Positions 27,318 to 33,761 of a stretch of DNA of 52,215 nt are shown here, one piece after another. Made by a program: the position numbers and the translations under genes. The stretch is taken from NCBI GenBank assembly GCA_964485815.1, contig CAZAJX010000011.1:1-52215 (forward strand), in the 5' to 3' direction. This DNA comes from SFLA01 sp964485815. Lineage in GTDB: Bacteria > Bacillota > Clostridia > Oscillospirales > CAG-382. Each line of letters starts with the position of its first letter. The stretch's first letter is position 1. The notes below the pieces were generated by a model, which did no database searches, had not been told where the DNA came from, and saw only the letters and a list, made by a program, of their open reading frames with translations.

Positions 27318-27670
27318 AGTTTTGTTCCTTTCTCGTATCCAATGGAAGTGAGTGAATTATTTTCGATAAATTCCGGTGCACCTGTTTCCGCAACACAGCG
27401 CAATGATTCGTGGAAGCAGACACCGATAAGATCGTTTTCTTTTTCTTTTTGTAAATACGGGCAAGTGCCGCAATCCCGAAAAACGGGATCTGCATATTTG
27501 CAATCTGTGGTGGTTACGCTTCGCCACCGTCTTCCGTTCGGGGTATATCTGGGAGTGCTTTCGAAATCCATATATCTTTCGATCCAAATGGAAAATTCAT
27601 CGTTATAATCCGATATAACCTCGAGGACATCGCCGTCAAGACGATAGACACGTTTTCTTTCTGTGTGCAT
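27314..27670 (-). CDS. Small Cys-rich protein coupled to the adhesin
   Basis: 118 residues from an ATG at 27670 with GAGGTG five bases upstream; an in-frame upstream start at 27697 lacks a site. The protein has no signal peptide. Five Cys lie in its second half (DCKY, DCGTCPYL, GVCFHES, LRC), a layout that could bind a metal. The N-terminal half is charged, with VYRLDGDVLEVISDYNDEF. Its TGA overlaps the adhesin ATG by four bases, so translation is coupled and a role in adhesin expression, folding or export is plausible. I do not recognise a family. Confidence 0.7.
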   Translation of the reverse strand: MHTERKRVYRLDGDVLEVISDYNDEFSIWIERYMDFESTPRYTPNGRRWRSVTTTDCKYADPVFRDCGTCPYLQKEKENDLIGVCFHESLRCVAETGAPEFIENNSLTSIGYEKGTKL

Positions 27671-27699
27671 AAAAACACCTCGTTTTCTTTGTTGCACAA

Positions 27700-27705
27700 A
27701 TTATA
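27700..27705 (-). promoter_or_regulatory. Probable -10 box of the adhesin operon
   Basis: A TATAAT on the minus strand about 30 bases before the ATG at 27670. The matching -35 (TAACGC at 17 bases) is poor, so an activator may be needed. Confidence 0.4.
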
Positions 27706-27794
27706 CAATATTTTTTTTGTTCGCGTTAGACCAATAGAAAAATTTTTTCGTGCAACTTTCGGCAAGACAAAACCTACAATTTTGTATTTTACAA

Positions 27795-27823
27795 AAAAAA
27801 CGCCCCATAAAAGGGCGTTTTTT
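27795..27823. terminator. Bidirectional terminator after the LuxR-type regulator
   Basis: An 11-bp stem AAAAAACGCCC/GGGCGTTTTTT (27795-27805 with 27813-27823, loop CATAAAA) has A/T tracts on both sides. It ends the minus-strand operon whose last gene stops at 27884. Confidence 0.85.
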
Positions 27824-27834
27824 AACGCAGTTAG

Positions 27835-27882
27835 CGTTCGTCAAGCGAACGAACGAACAGAAAACGAACACGCGAACGAACA
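27835..27882 (-). repeat. Degenerate GAAC tetranucleotide array
   Basis: CGAACGAACGAAC-type units recur through this stretch, preceded by the hairpin CGTTCG/CGAACG (27835-27840 with 27846-27851) and an overlapping AACGC/GCGTT pair. It fills the short gap between the regulator stop and its terminator. Confidence 0.65.
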
Positions 27883-27883
27883 A

Positions 27884-29095
27884 TCACTTGATCATAAACC
27901 GCATAAGTTCTTTTTTATTTGTAATTCCAAGCTTAATATATATGGTTTTAATGTAGTTTCTCACCGTGGATTCCGAAACCTCCAAAAAGGATGCGGTTTC
28001 TTGCGCAGACCATCCTCTGTTATAAAGCATAGCCACGGTGAACTCGGTAGAAGTAAGTATATCCGTAACCTCGGAAGCGGTGCGGATATTGTGTATCTTT
28101 CGCCAATGCTTGCCGAAAACTCCTGAAATAGCCATAAGCTTTTTATAATCCTCGGGGTGGGAACGCTTGTAGTATACCTCAATTATTCCCAGCATCATTC
28201 CGTGGTGTGCCGCTACGGGTTCAATAAATCCATCTTTGTGAATAAGTTCCCAAGCCCGTTCAAAGCGTTTTTTGGCTTCTTCGGGACGGCGCAGATTCAT
28301 TAAAGCGATAACAGATATTATGTGGATATAAATCTCCGCCAGAGGATATGTTTTACCGCAAAATGCCAACGCCATATCTGCAACAGTCAGCGCTTTTACG
28401 TAATCTTTTTCAAGATACGCCTGATGTGCTATAAGATAACAGCACCAAAGTCTGTATCCCTCGGGCAAATACTTGATATAGTCCTTCAAAGCAGGCAAAT
28501 GTTCGGGAACGGGGGCATGCCACAGCACAGAGCCGCCTATCGACGTCATAATACCCACAGCTTTCAATTCCTCGGATGCATTGCTTCCGAATGAAGCGCG
28601 TACAAGGGAGGATACGATCTCCTGCGCGTGCTCTGCCTTTTTGATGTTTCCGTGAGAAATACTCGCAAATATAGTAATAACGGAAGCGGAATACCTTAAT
28701 GACACATCATCGCTGTCCACATAGGTCGCGAGAAGCTCTACGGCGGCTTCTGCCCTGCCCGTATAAAACAGATACTCGCCCATAGCTATATTACGGTCGT
28801 CTTCATCGGGAATAGACTCGATAAACTCCAAGCATTTTCCCGGCTCGAAGGACGAATTCAGCAAAGGCATCGAGGGACGGAAATCGGATATTTTGTATAT
28901 TTTAGCGGACGATTTTGACGAAGAAGTATCGGCCATGTTTTCCAAAACGATTGCATTTCTCGGAATAAACCAAGTTCTGCCGACCTTTTTCGCGCCGGGG
29001 ATCCTTCCCGCCGCCGCCCATTTTTGCACAGCTCGCAGAGTGACACCGAACCGTTGCGCGGCTTCCGCCGCAGATTCAAATTCATATCTATCCAT
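27884..29095 (-). CDS. LuxR-type regulator with extra N-terminal HTH
   Basis: A 403-residue transcription regulator. Residues 1-50 form an excisionase/MerR-like winged helix (AAEAAQRFGVTLRAVQKWAAAGRIPG). About 80-330 is a helical, TPR-like repeat region. The C-terminal 65 residues form a LuxR HTH (WSAQETASFLEVSESTVRNY...KLGITNKKELMRF). Helix-turn-helix domains at both ends are unusual. The middle region may sense a ligand or partner, as in MalT/LuxR proteins. It is the last gene of the sugar-acid operon, two bases after the cupin gene, and probably controls it. Its ribosome site is weak, so it may be made at low level by coupling. Confidence 0.82.
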   Translation of the reverse strand: MDRYEFESAAEAAQRFGVTLRAVQKWAAAGRIPGAKKVGRTWFIPRNAIVLENMADTSSSKSSAKIYKISDFRPSMPLLNSSFEPGKCLEFIESIPDEDDRNIAMGEYLFYTGRAEAAVELLATYVDSDDVSLRYSASVITIFASISHGNIKKAEHAQEIVSSLVRASFGSNASEELKAVGIMTSIGGSVLWHAPVPEHLPALKDYIKYLPEGYRLWCCYLIAHQAYLEKDYVKALTVADMALAFCGKTYPLAEIYIHIISVIALMNLRRPEEAKKRFERAWELIHKDGFIEPVAAHHGMMLGIIEVYYKRSHPEDYKKLMAISGVFGKHWRKIHNIRTASEVTDILTSTEFTVAMLYNRGWSAQETASFLEVSESTVRNYIKTIYIKLGITNKKELMRFMIK

Positions 29096-29097
29096 TT

Positions 29098-29448
29098 TTA
29101 AAACCTGAAAGGCAGATATTCCGAATTAGCCTTTCCCGTGTCTGCGTTTTCTACGATAAGCACCTTGGCGTCCTCGGAAACGACGATATTATGCCAAGCA
29201 CTTTTTTTGACTACGTAAGAAACGAACTTTTCCATTACTACTTCTTTTGCGGTTTCTCCCATATACAAGGACGCCTCGCCCTCCAGGAGTATAAACACCT
29301 CGTCGGTTTCGTTGTGCCGTTCAAGATAGGTTATGCCCTCTTTGGTGAACATAGGAGCATAATTAAGATATGCTATACGCCATCCGCCGTGTTTGAAATG
29401 GGAAAAATAACCTTTTCCATCGTAATCCAAAACCAAAAGCTCTTCCAT
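29098..29448 (-). CDS. Cupin-fold protein
   Basis: A 116-residue single-domain cupin. The first motif is ERHNETDEVFILLEGEASLYMG (split over residues about 43-64) and the second is SAWHNIVVSEDAKVLIVE. His and Glu metal ligands are partly present (H in ERHNE, E in DEV, H in AWHN). It probably binds a sugar or sugar acid, or isomerises one. Its stop is two bases from the regulator start, and its start is two bases from the SDR stop. The operon place points to a catabolic helper or a ligand-sensing partner of the regulator. Confidence 0.75.
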   Translation of the reverse strand: MEELLVLDYDGKGYFSHFKHGGWRIAYLNYAPMFTKEGITYLERHNETDEVFILLEGEASLYMGETAKEVVMEKFVSYVVKKSAWHNIVVSEDAKVLIVENADTGKANSEYLPFRF

Positions 29449-29450
29449 TT

Positions 29451-30245
29451 TTACTGCTCTTTTCTTATAAGTTCATTAAGGTAATCGGGATAAAGCTGGG
29501 ACGCCATACCGCCGTCAACGATAAGTTCCGAACCTGTTACGTTTTTGGAAAGGTCCGTACCGAAATACCACACCGCGTTTGCGATATCGTCAAAATCCGA
29601 AATATCCCCCAGAGGAGTAAGCTTTCCGCTTATGGCACTGCTTCCCATAGCTTCCCAACGTGCGGTCTTAATAGTACCGGGAAGCACTACGTTGCTTCGA
29701 ATACCGTACTTGCCAAGATCCACTGCAAGGGCTTTGGACATCGAGTTTATACCGCCCTTGGAAGCGCAGTACGCACTGCGGTTGGGAATGGCTCGATATG
29801 CGGTATTGGAGGAAATGAATACTATGCTTCCCTTCCCCTTTTCACGCATACGGAGAGCCGCCTGACGGACGATGGTGAAATTCCACACAAGGTTCGTTTC
29901 AAAAACACGCCGGAATTCCTCCACGGGAACGGAAAAGAAATCCATACCCTTGCTGGGGTCGGTGCCGAAGCCGAGATCAGCGGCGCAAAGCACTACCGTT
30001 TCTACAAAAACGCCTTGACTGTCTATATCGGCGAAAATATCTATTACCTGCTGTTCGTTGCGGATATTGCATTCATATCCCTTTGCGAAAACGCCGTAGG
30101 TCTGCGCTATTTTTTCAGCCGCCGAAGCCGCATCATTACCGTTTCTGCCGGTAACGATGACACTCCATCCGTTCTCTGCAAAAACTTCTGCTATTCTGTG
30201 TCCCGTGCCTTTGCAGGCGCCGGTTATAAACACTGCGTTATTCAA
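29451..30245 (-). CDS. SDR-family oxidoreductase
   Basis: About 264 residues from a TTG start at 30245, chosen because AAGGAG lies eight bases upstream; the in-frame GTG at 30254 sits on the binding site. The Rossmann motif TGACKGTG is near the start, followed by a D-x-N region, SSNTAY and the catalytic YCASK. The C-terminal GSELIVDGG is standard for classical short-chain dehydrogenases, which use NAD(P) to oxidise or reduce sugar alcohols, sugar acids or similar compounds. The operon suggests a hexonate or a related keto-acid. Thirteen bases separate it from the upstream dehydratase. Confidence 0.88.
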   Translation of the reverse strand: MNNAVFITGACKGTGHRIAEVFAENGWSVIVTGRNGNDAASAAEKIAQTYGVFAKGYECNIRNEQQVIDIFADIDSQGVFVETVVLCAADLGFGTDPSKGMDFFSVPVEEFRRVFETNLVWNFTIVRQAALRMREKGKGSIVFISSNTAYRAIPNRSAYCASKGGINSMSKALAVDLGKYGIRSNVVLPGTIKTARWEAMGSSAISGKLTPLGDISDFDDIANAVWYFGTDLSKNVTGSELIVDGGMASQLYPDYLNELIRKEQ

Positions 30246-30257
30246 CGAAAACACTCC

Positions 30258-31418
30258 TTAAAAATAAAATTCGCTTTTTGCGGGGCGTATATCTGTAAGT
30301 GCGCCTGTATAATGACGCAGGGTATGGGGCTGATACGGATGCTTGAGGCATTCTTCCTCGTTTATCTCAATACCAAAACCGGGCTTGGAGGGGATGGTAA
30401 TATATCCATCCTTATACTCAAGAGATTCGTTTGTAACGTCCTTACGCCATTCCACATCGCTGTACATAATTTCAAGTATAGAGAAATTGGGGCAGCAAGC
30501 GGCGATCTGGAGAGTAGCGGCATTCGCTACGGGACCCGAAGGATTGTGAGGCGCAAAGGGAATGTAATATGCCTCTGCAACTGCGGCAATCTTCTTAAGC
30601 TCCATAATACCGCCCGCGTGGGAAATATCGGGCTGGATGTAGTCGGCGGCGCGCATCTCAAACAGATCCTTATAGGATTTAAGGGTATACAGTCTTTCGC
30701 CTGCGGAAATAGCAACGGGAGATTTGTCACGCACGGCTTTGAGCGCTTCCAAATTATCGGGAGGAGTAGGCTCTTCAAACAGCATAGGCTTAAACTGCTC
30801 CAGCTCTTTTGCGATCTTTATTCCGGTAGGAACGTTAAATCTGCCGTGTCCTTCAATAAGAAGGTCTACGTCATTTCCAACCGCATCTCTTACTGCGGCA
30901 ACACATTCGAGAGCGGTGTTAAGGTCCTTGTTTGAAATCTCAAGATAAGACTTTCCGAACGGATCCCACTTCATTGCGGTGATGCCGCGCTGAACGGCAA
31001 TACGGGCTTTTTCACCGAATTCTTCGGGAGTTTTTGCTCCTGCAAACCAACCGTTTACGTATATGCGCACTTTATCGTTTACTCTGCCGCCCAAAAGCTG
31101 ATACACGGGCACGCCGAGGTGTTTGCCGAGAATATCCCACAAAGCACATTCAACCGCAGAAAGCGCCGACATAAGCACAGCGCCGCCGCGCCAGTATGCA
31201 TCGCGGTATATATCGTGAAAATGCTTTTCAACGTCAAGGGGATTTTTGCCTGCAAGATATTCTTTGATATGCTCTACAGCGCCGATAAGCGCCTTTTCTT
31301 TGTATTCCAGGGTTGCTTCTCCCACGCCGTCTATACCCGCATCGGTGTATATCTTAACGAACACCCAGTTGGTGCGGAAGCAATCTACCGTAAAACATTT
31401 AACGTCTGTTACCTTCAT
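30258..31418 (-). CDS. Enolase-superfamily sugar-acid dehydratase
   Basis: A 386-residue mandelate racemase/muconate lactonizing-type enzyme. The N-terminal capping domain is followed by a barrel with KWDPFGKS, metal-ligand strands LLIEGHGRF, LFEEPTPP and ISAGERL, the Asp of QPDISHAGG and the His of APHNPSGP. This His-Asp dyad marks the mandelate racemase/galactonate dehydratase subgroup, which dehydrates aldonic acids to 2-keto-3-deoxy acids. The substrate is not fixed by sequence. AAGGAG lies about seven bases before the ATG. It overlaps the lactonase gene by four bases (ATGA). Confidence 0.87.
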   Translation of the reverse strand: MKVTDVKCFTVDCFRTNWVFVKIYTDAGIDGVGEATLEYKEKALIGAVEHIKEYLAGKNPLDVEKHFHDIYRDAYWRGGAVLMSALSAVECALWDILGKHLGVPVYQLLGGRVNDKVRIYVNGWFAGAKTPEEFGEKARIAVQRGITAMKWDPFGKSYLEISNKDLNTALECVAAVRDAVGNDVDLLIEGHGRFNVPTGIKIAKELEQFKPMLFEEPTPPDNLEALKAVRDKSPVAISAGERLYTLKSYKDLFEMRAADYIQPDISHAGGIMELKKIAAVAEAYYIPFAPHNPSGPVANAATLQIAACCPNFSILEIMYSDVEWRKDVTNESLEYKDGYITIPSKPGFGIEINEEECLKHPYQPHTLRHYTGALTDIRPAKSEFYF

Positions 31419-32092
31419 AATTTTATCTCCTTATATATCTGAGGAATTATTGTATTTGTGTATTCAAATCCATCGGCTGTTTTATTATCGAACATACCGA
31501 AATGCACGGGAACGGCATATTTCGCCGCTACGCGCGTGGCAAAACGGGAAGCGTCACACGGGTTCATATTGTTTCCGACGCCGTTTATGGGAAGAAAAAC
31601 AGCGTGAATATCATCGGGAAGATCGGAGAATATCTCATCGTTATACAGTGTATCCCCCGTTACGTAATACTTTTTATTCCCCGTATCTATAACCACACCG
31701 ATAGCAAGCGGATCGCTGTGCTCCGCCTTGACCGCTGTGACTGTCACGCGCTTTGCCGTCCACGAGGTATGACGGTTAAAGCAGACGTAATTGTTGTTGC
31801 CGCCAAAGGTGCGCACCTTTTCCCACACGGAACGGGGAGAAAGCACCGTAATGGCAGAATCCGCAGTGATAAACCGCTTTACCGTTTCGGGATCGTAGTG
31901 ATCAAGATGATTATGGGTAAAAATAAGTATATCCGGCTTTATATCGAAAAAGCTTTCGTCAACGGGGACGCGTCGGTAATTTTGGGGCTCGGTGGCTTTC
32001 ACACTGTCTGTAAGATAGGGATCTACCATAACCGTAAGCCCGTCAAATTCAAACAGCAATCCTGCTTGTCCCAGCCAAGTTATGCGTGTCAT
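31415..32092 (-). CDS. UlaG-like metallo-beta-lactamase-fold lactonase
   Basis: A 225-residue beta-lactamase-fold hydrolase of the UlaG/YtkL group. The metal motif is THNHLDHYD (HxHxDH), followed by an EHSDPLAIGV strand, VTGDTLY and a late VPVHFGMFD His. UlaG opens L-ascorbate-6-phosphate lactone, so a sugar-lactone or phosphoester is a likely substrate here. It is the first gene of the operon, with a good promoter (32124-32152) and GGAGG before the ATG. Its place before a dehydratase suggests that it opens a lactone which the dehydratase then uses (inference). Confidence 0.82.
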   Translation of the reverse strand: MTRITWLGQAGLLFEFDGLTVMVDPYLTDSVKATEPQNYRRVPVDESFFDIKPDILIFTHNHLDHYDPETVKRFITADSAITVLSPRSVWEKVRTFGGNNNYVCFNRHTSWTAKRVTVTAVKAEHSDPLAIGVVIDTGNKKYYVTGDTLYNDEIFSDLPDDIHAVFLPINGVGNNMNPCDASRFATRVAAKYAVPVHFGMFDNKTADGFEYTNTIIPQIYKEIKL

Positions 32093-32123
32093 AACGCACC
32101 TCCGATAATCTTCTTAACATATA

Positions 32124-32152
32124 ATTTTAGCACAACACTTCCCATAAGTCAA
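32124..32152 (-). promoter_or_regulatory. Sigma-A promoter of the sugar-acid operon
   Basis: On the minus strand TTGACT (32147-32152) and TAAAAT (32124-32129) are 17 bases apart, about 32 bases before the ATG at 32092. Confidence 0.8.
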
Positions 32153-32155
32153 CAA

Positions 32156-32182
32156 AAAACCGTTCGCTATGCGAACGGTTTT
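32156..32182 (-). terminator. Intrinsic terminator of the opp operon
   Basis: A 12-bp perfect stem AAAACCGTTCGC/GCGAACGGTTTT (32156-32167 with 32171-32182, loop TAT) is followed on the minus strand by TTTTTTG. It is directly upstream of the next operon's promoter. Confidence 0.9.
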
Positions 32183-32217
32183 GATGTATTGTTTTAAATT
32201 AAGCTTTGCGCGGTAGT

Positions 32218-32628
32218 TCAAGGTTGCATTACGAACCACACAACCAGCAATACCATTGAAACGGCAAAAAACGAACCACCCACTATAAGCAGGAAAAATT
32301 CAGCTTTGCCACGTTTTTCAGCTTTTGCCGTTTTATAATCGTAAAAGTTTTGATGTTCACCCTTTCCGATGAAAGGCAAAAACATATGTCCTACGATTTT
32401 GGCGGTATAACCGATAGCATCGAAAAAGCCGGTAGTGGAAACCCACAACAAAGCGCCGAAGGAACCAAGCAAAATGCCTGCTGTGAAAAATGCATCGCAA
32501 AACATCATAACGACAATATCGGCAGGATAACCGGAGGCAAAGAACAATCCCTCCGCGTTAAGCACCAACACAACGATTATTGCACCGATTGCCGTGCTGA
32601 TTCCATACTTTAACAACTGCTTTTTCAC
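32218..32628 (-). CDS. DUF3899 membrane protein
   Basis: A 136-residue membrane protein with hydrophobic segments at about 9-26, 38-66 and 112-134. The middle holds the DUF3899-like pattern CDAFFTAGILLGSFGALLWV and GFFDAIGY. A charged cytoplasmic loop (KTAKAEKRGK) separates the last helix. Function is unknown. The GTG start overlaps the oppF stop by four bases, so it is coupled to the transporter and may serve it. It is the last gene of the opp operon. Confidence 0.75.
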   Translation of the reverse strand: MKKQLLKYGISTAIGAIIVVLVLNAEGLFFASGYPADIVVMMFCDAFFTAGILLGSFGALLWVSTTGFFDAIGYTAKIVGHMFLPFIGKGEHQNFYDYKTAKAEKRGKAEFFLLIVGGSFFAVSMVLLVVWFVMQP

Positions 32629-33761
32629 AGATCCTGCTCCTCAGCAGCCTTTCTGCACGCATCTGCTTCGGAATCCGAACAGAGAACGAAATGACCGGGA
32701 AGAACCTCTCTGAATGAAGGTTGCTCGTTGGTATAATCGTGATCTCTGAGGGGATTATATGAGATACGCACGCGCTGCTTTTCGTATCTGGGGTCGGGCA
32801 AAGGAATAGCCGACAGAAGAGAACGGGTGTAAGGATGCATGGGATGACGGAAAAGCTCGTCAGCCGTTGCGAGTTCTACCATCTTACCGAAGTACATAAC
32901 ACCGATACGATCGGAGAAATATTTAACAACGGAAAGATCGTGTGCAACGAAAAGTATTGTAAGACCAAGTTCGTGGCGAAGCTCGTTAAGCAGGTTAATT
33001 ACCTGCGCCTGAATGGAAACGTCCAACGCAGACACGGGCTCGTCGGCGATGATAAGCTCGGGCTGCATAATAACCGCACGGGCTACACCGATACGCTGAC
33101 GCTGACCGCCGGAGAACTCGTGAGGATATCTTCCTGCGTGTTCTCTTACAAGACCAACAGTTTCGAGTACCTTGTAGACCATTTCGTCTATCTTTTTCTT
33201 ATCGCGCATACCTCTGATAACAAGTCCCTCGGATATGATCTCTCTTACCGTCATACGAGGGTCAAGAGAAGCGATGGGATCCTGGAATATCATCTGTATC
33301 TGGGTGATAAGATCTCTGGACACGTGCTTGTTGTCGTACTTTGCTGCCTTGATTTCCTCGCGCTGTTCGGAAACAAAGGCGTTAAGCTCACCTTTAACAA
33401 GTGCGATCCGCTCTGCCTTATCGGTAGCATTGGAAGCATTAATAGCCTCGATCTTGGCTTTGGCATCCGCCTTGGCAGACTTTATAGCCTCTTTATAAGA
33501 AAGAGTGCCTGCGCCGATACGGTTGCCCTTAAAATATACGTTACCTGAGGTAGCGTTGTAAAGCTTGATAATAGTTCTGCCGGTGGTGGTCTTTCCGCAG
33601 CCGGATTCGCCAACCAGACCGAAAACCTCACCCTTCTTAATATCGAAGGATACGTTATCTACTGCTTTGAGAGAGCCGAAATGCTGACTGAGGTTTTCGA
33701 CTCTGAGAAGAACGTTATCGCGCTCATAAGCTTCTTTTGCAAGGCGCTTGCTGTCACTCAT
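32625..33761 (-). CDS. oppF: Oligopeptide ABC transporter ATPase OppF-like, with insertion
   Basis: A 378-residue ATPase. Walker A is GESGCGKT (51-58), the Q-loop is at about 160 (MIFQDP), the signature is FSGGQRQR, Walker B is LIIADEP and the H-loop is FVAHDL. The C-terminal oligopeptide/dipeptide segment (HPYTRSLLSAIP) is present. Residues about 85-148 are an Ala/Lys/Glu-rich helical insertion between Walker A and the Q-loop that typical OppF proteins (about 320 residues) lack. With OppD it forms the ATPase pair that drives peptide uptake. The gene overlaps oppD by eight bases. Confidence 0.92.
   Translation of the reverse strand: MSDSKRLAKEAYERDNVLLRVENLSQHFGSLKAVDNVSFDIKKGEVFGLVGESGCGKTTTGRTIIKLYNATSGNVYFKGNRIGAGTLSYKEAIKSAKADAKAKIEAINASNATDKAERIALVKGELNAFVSEQREEIKAAKYDNKHVSRDLITQIQMIFQDPIASLDPRMTVREIISEGLVIRGMRDKKKIDEMVYKVLETVGLVREHAGRYPHEFSGGQRQRIGVARAVIMQPELIIADEPVSALDVSIQAQVINLLNELRHELGLTILFVAHDLSVVKYFSDRIGVMYFGKMVELATADELFRHPMHPYTRSLLSAIPLPDPRYEKQRVRISYNPLRDHDYTNEQPSFREVLPGHFVLCSDSEADACRKAAEEQDL

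Noticed and set aside
27971..28050. A response-regulator reading of the LuxR-type protein
   Set aside because: No receiver domain Asp pattern is visible. The middle region is helical repeats.
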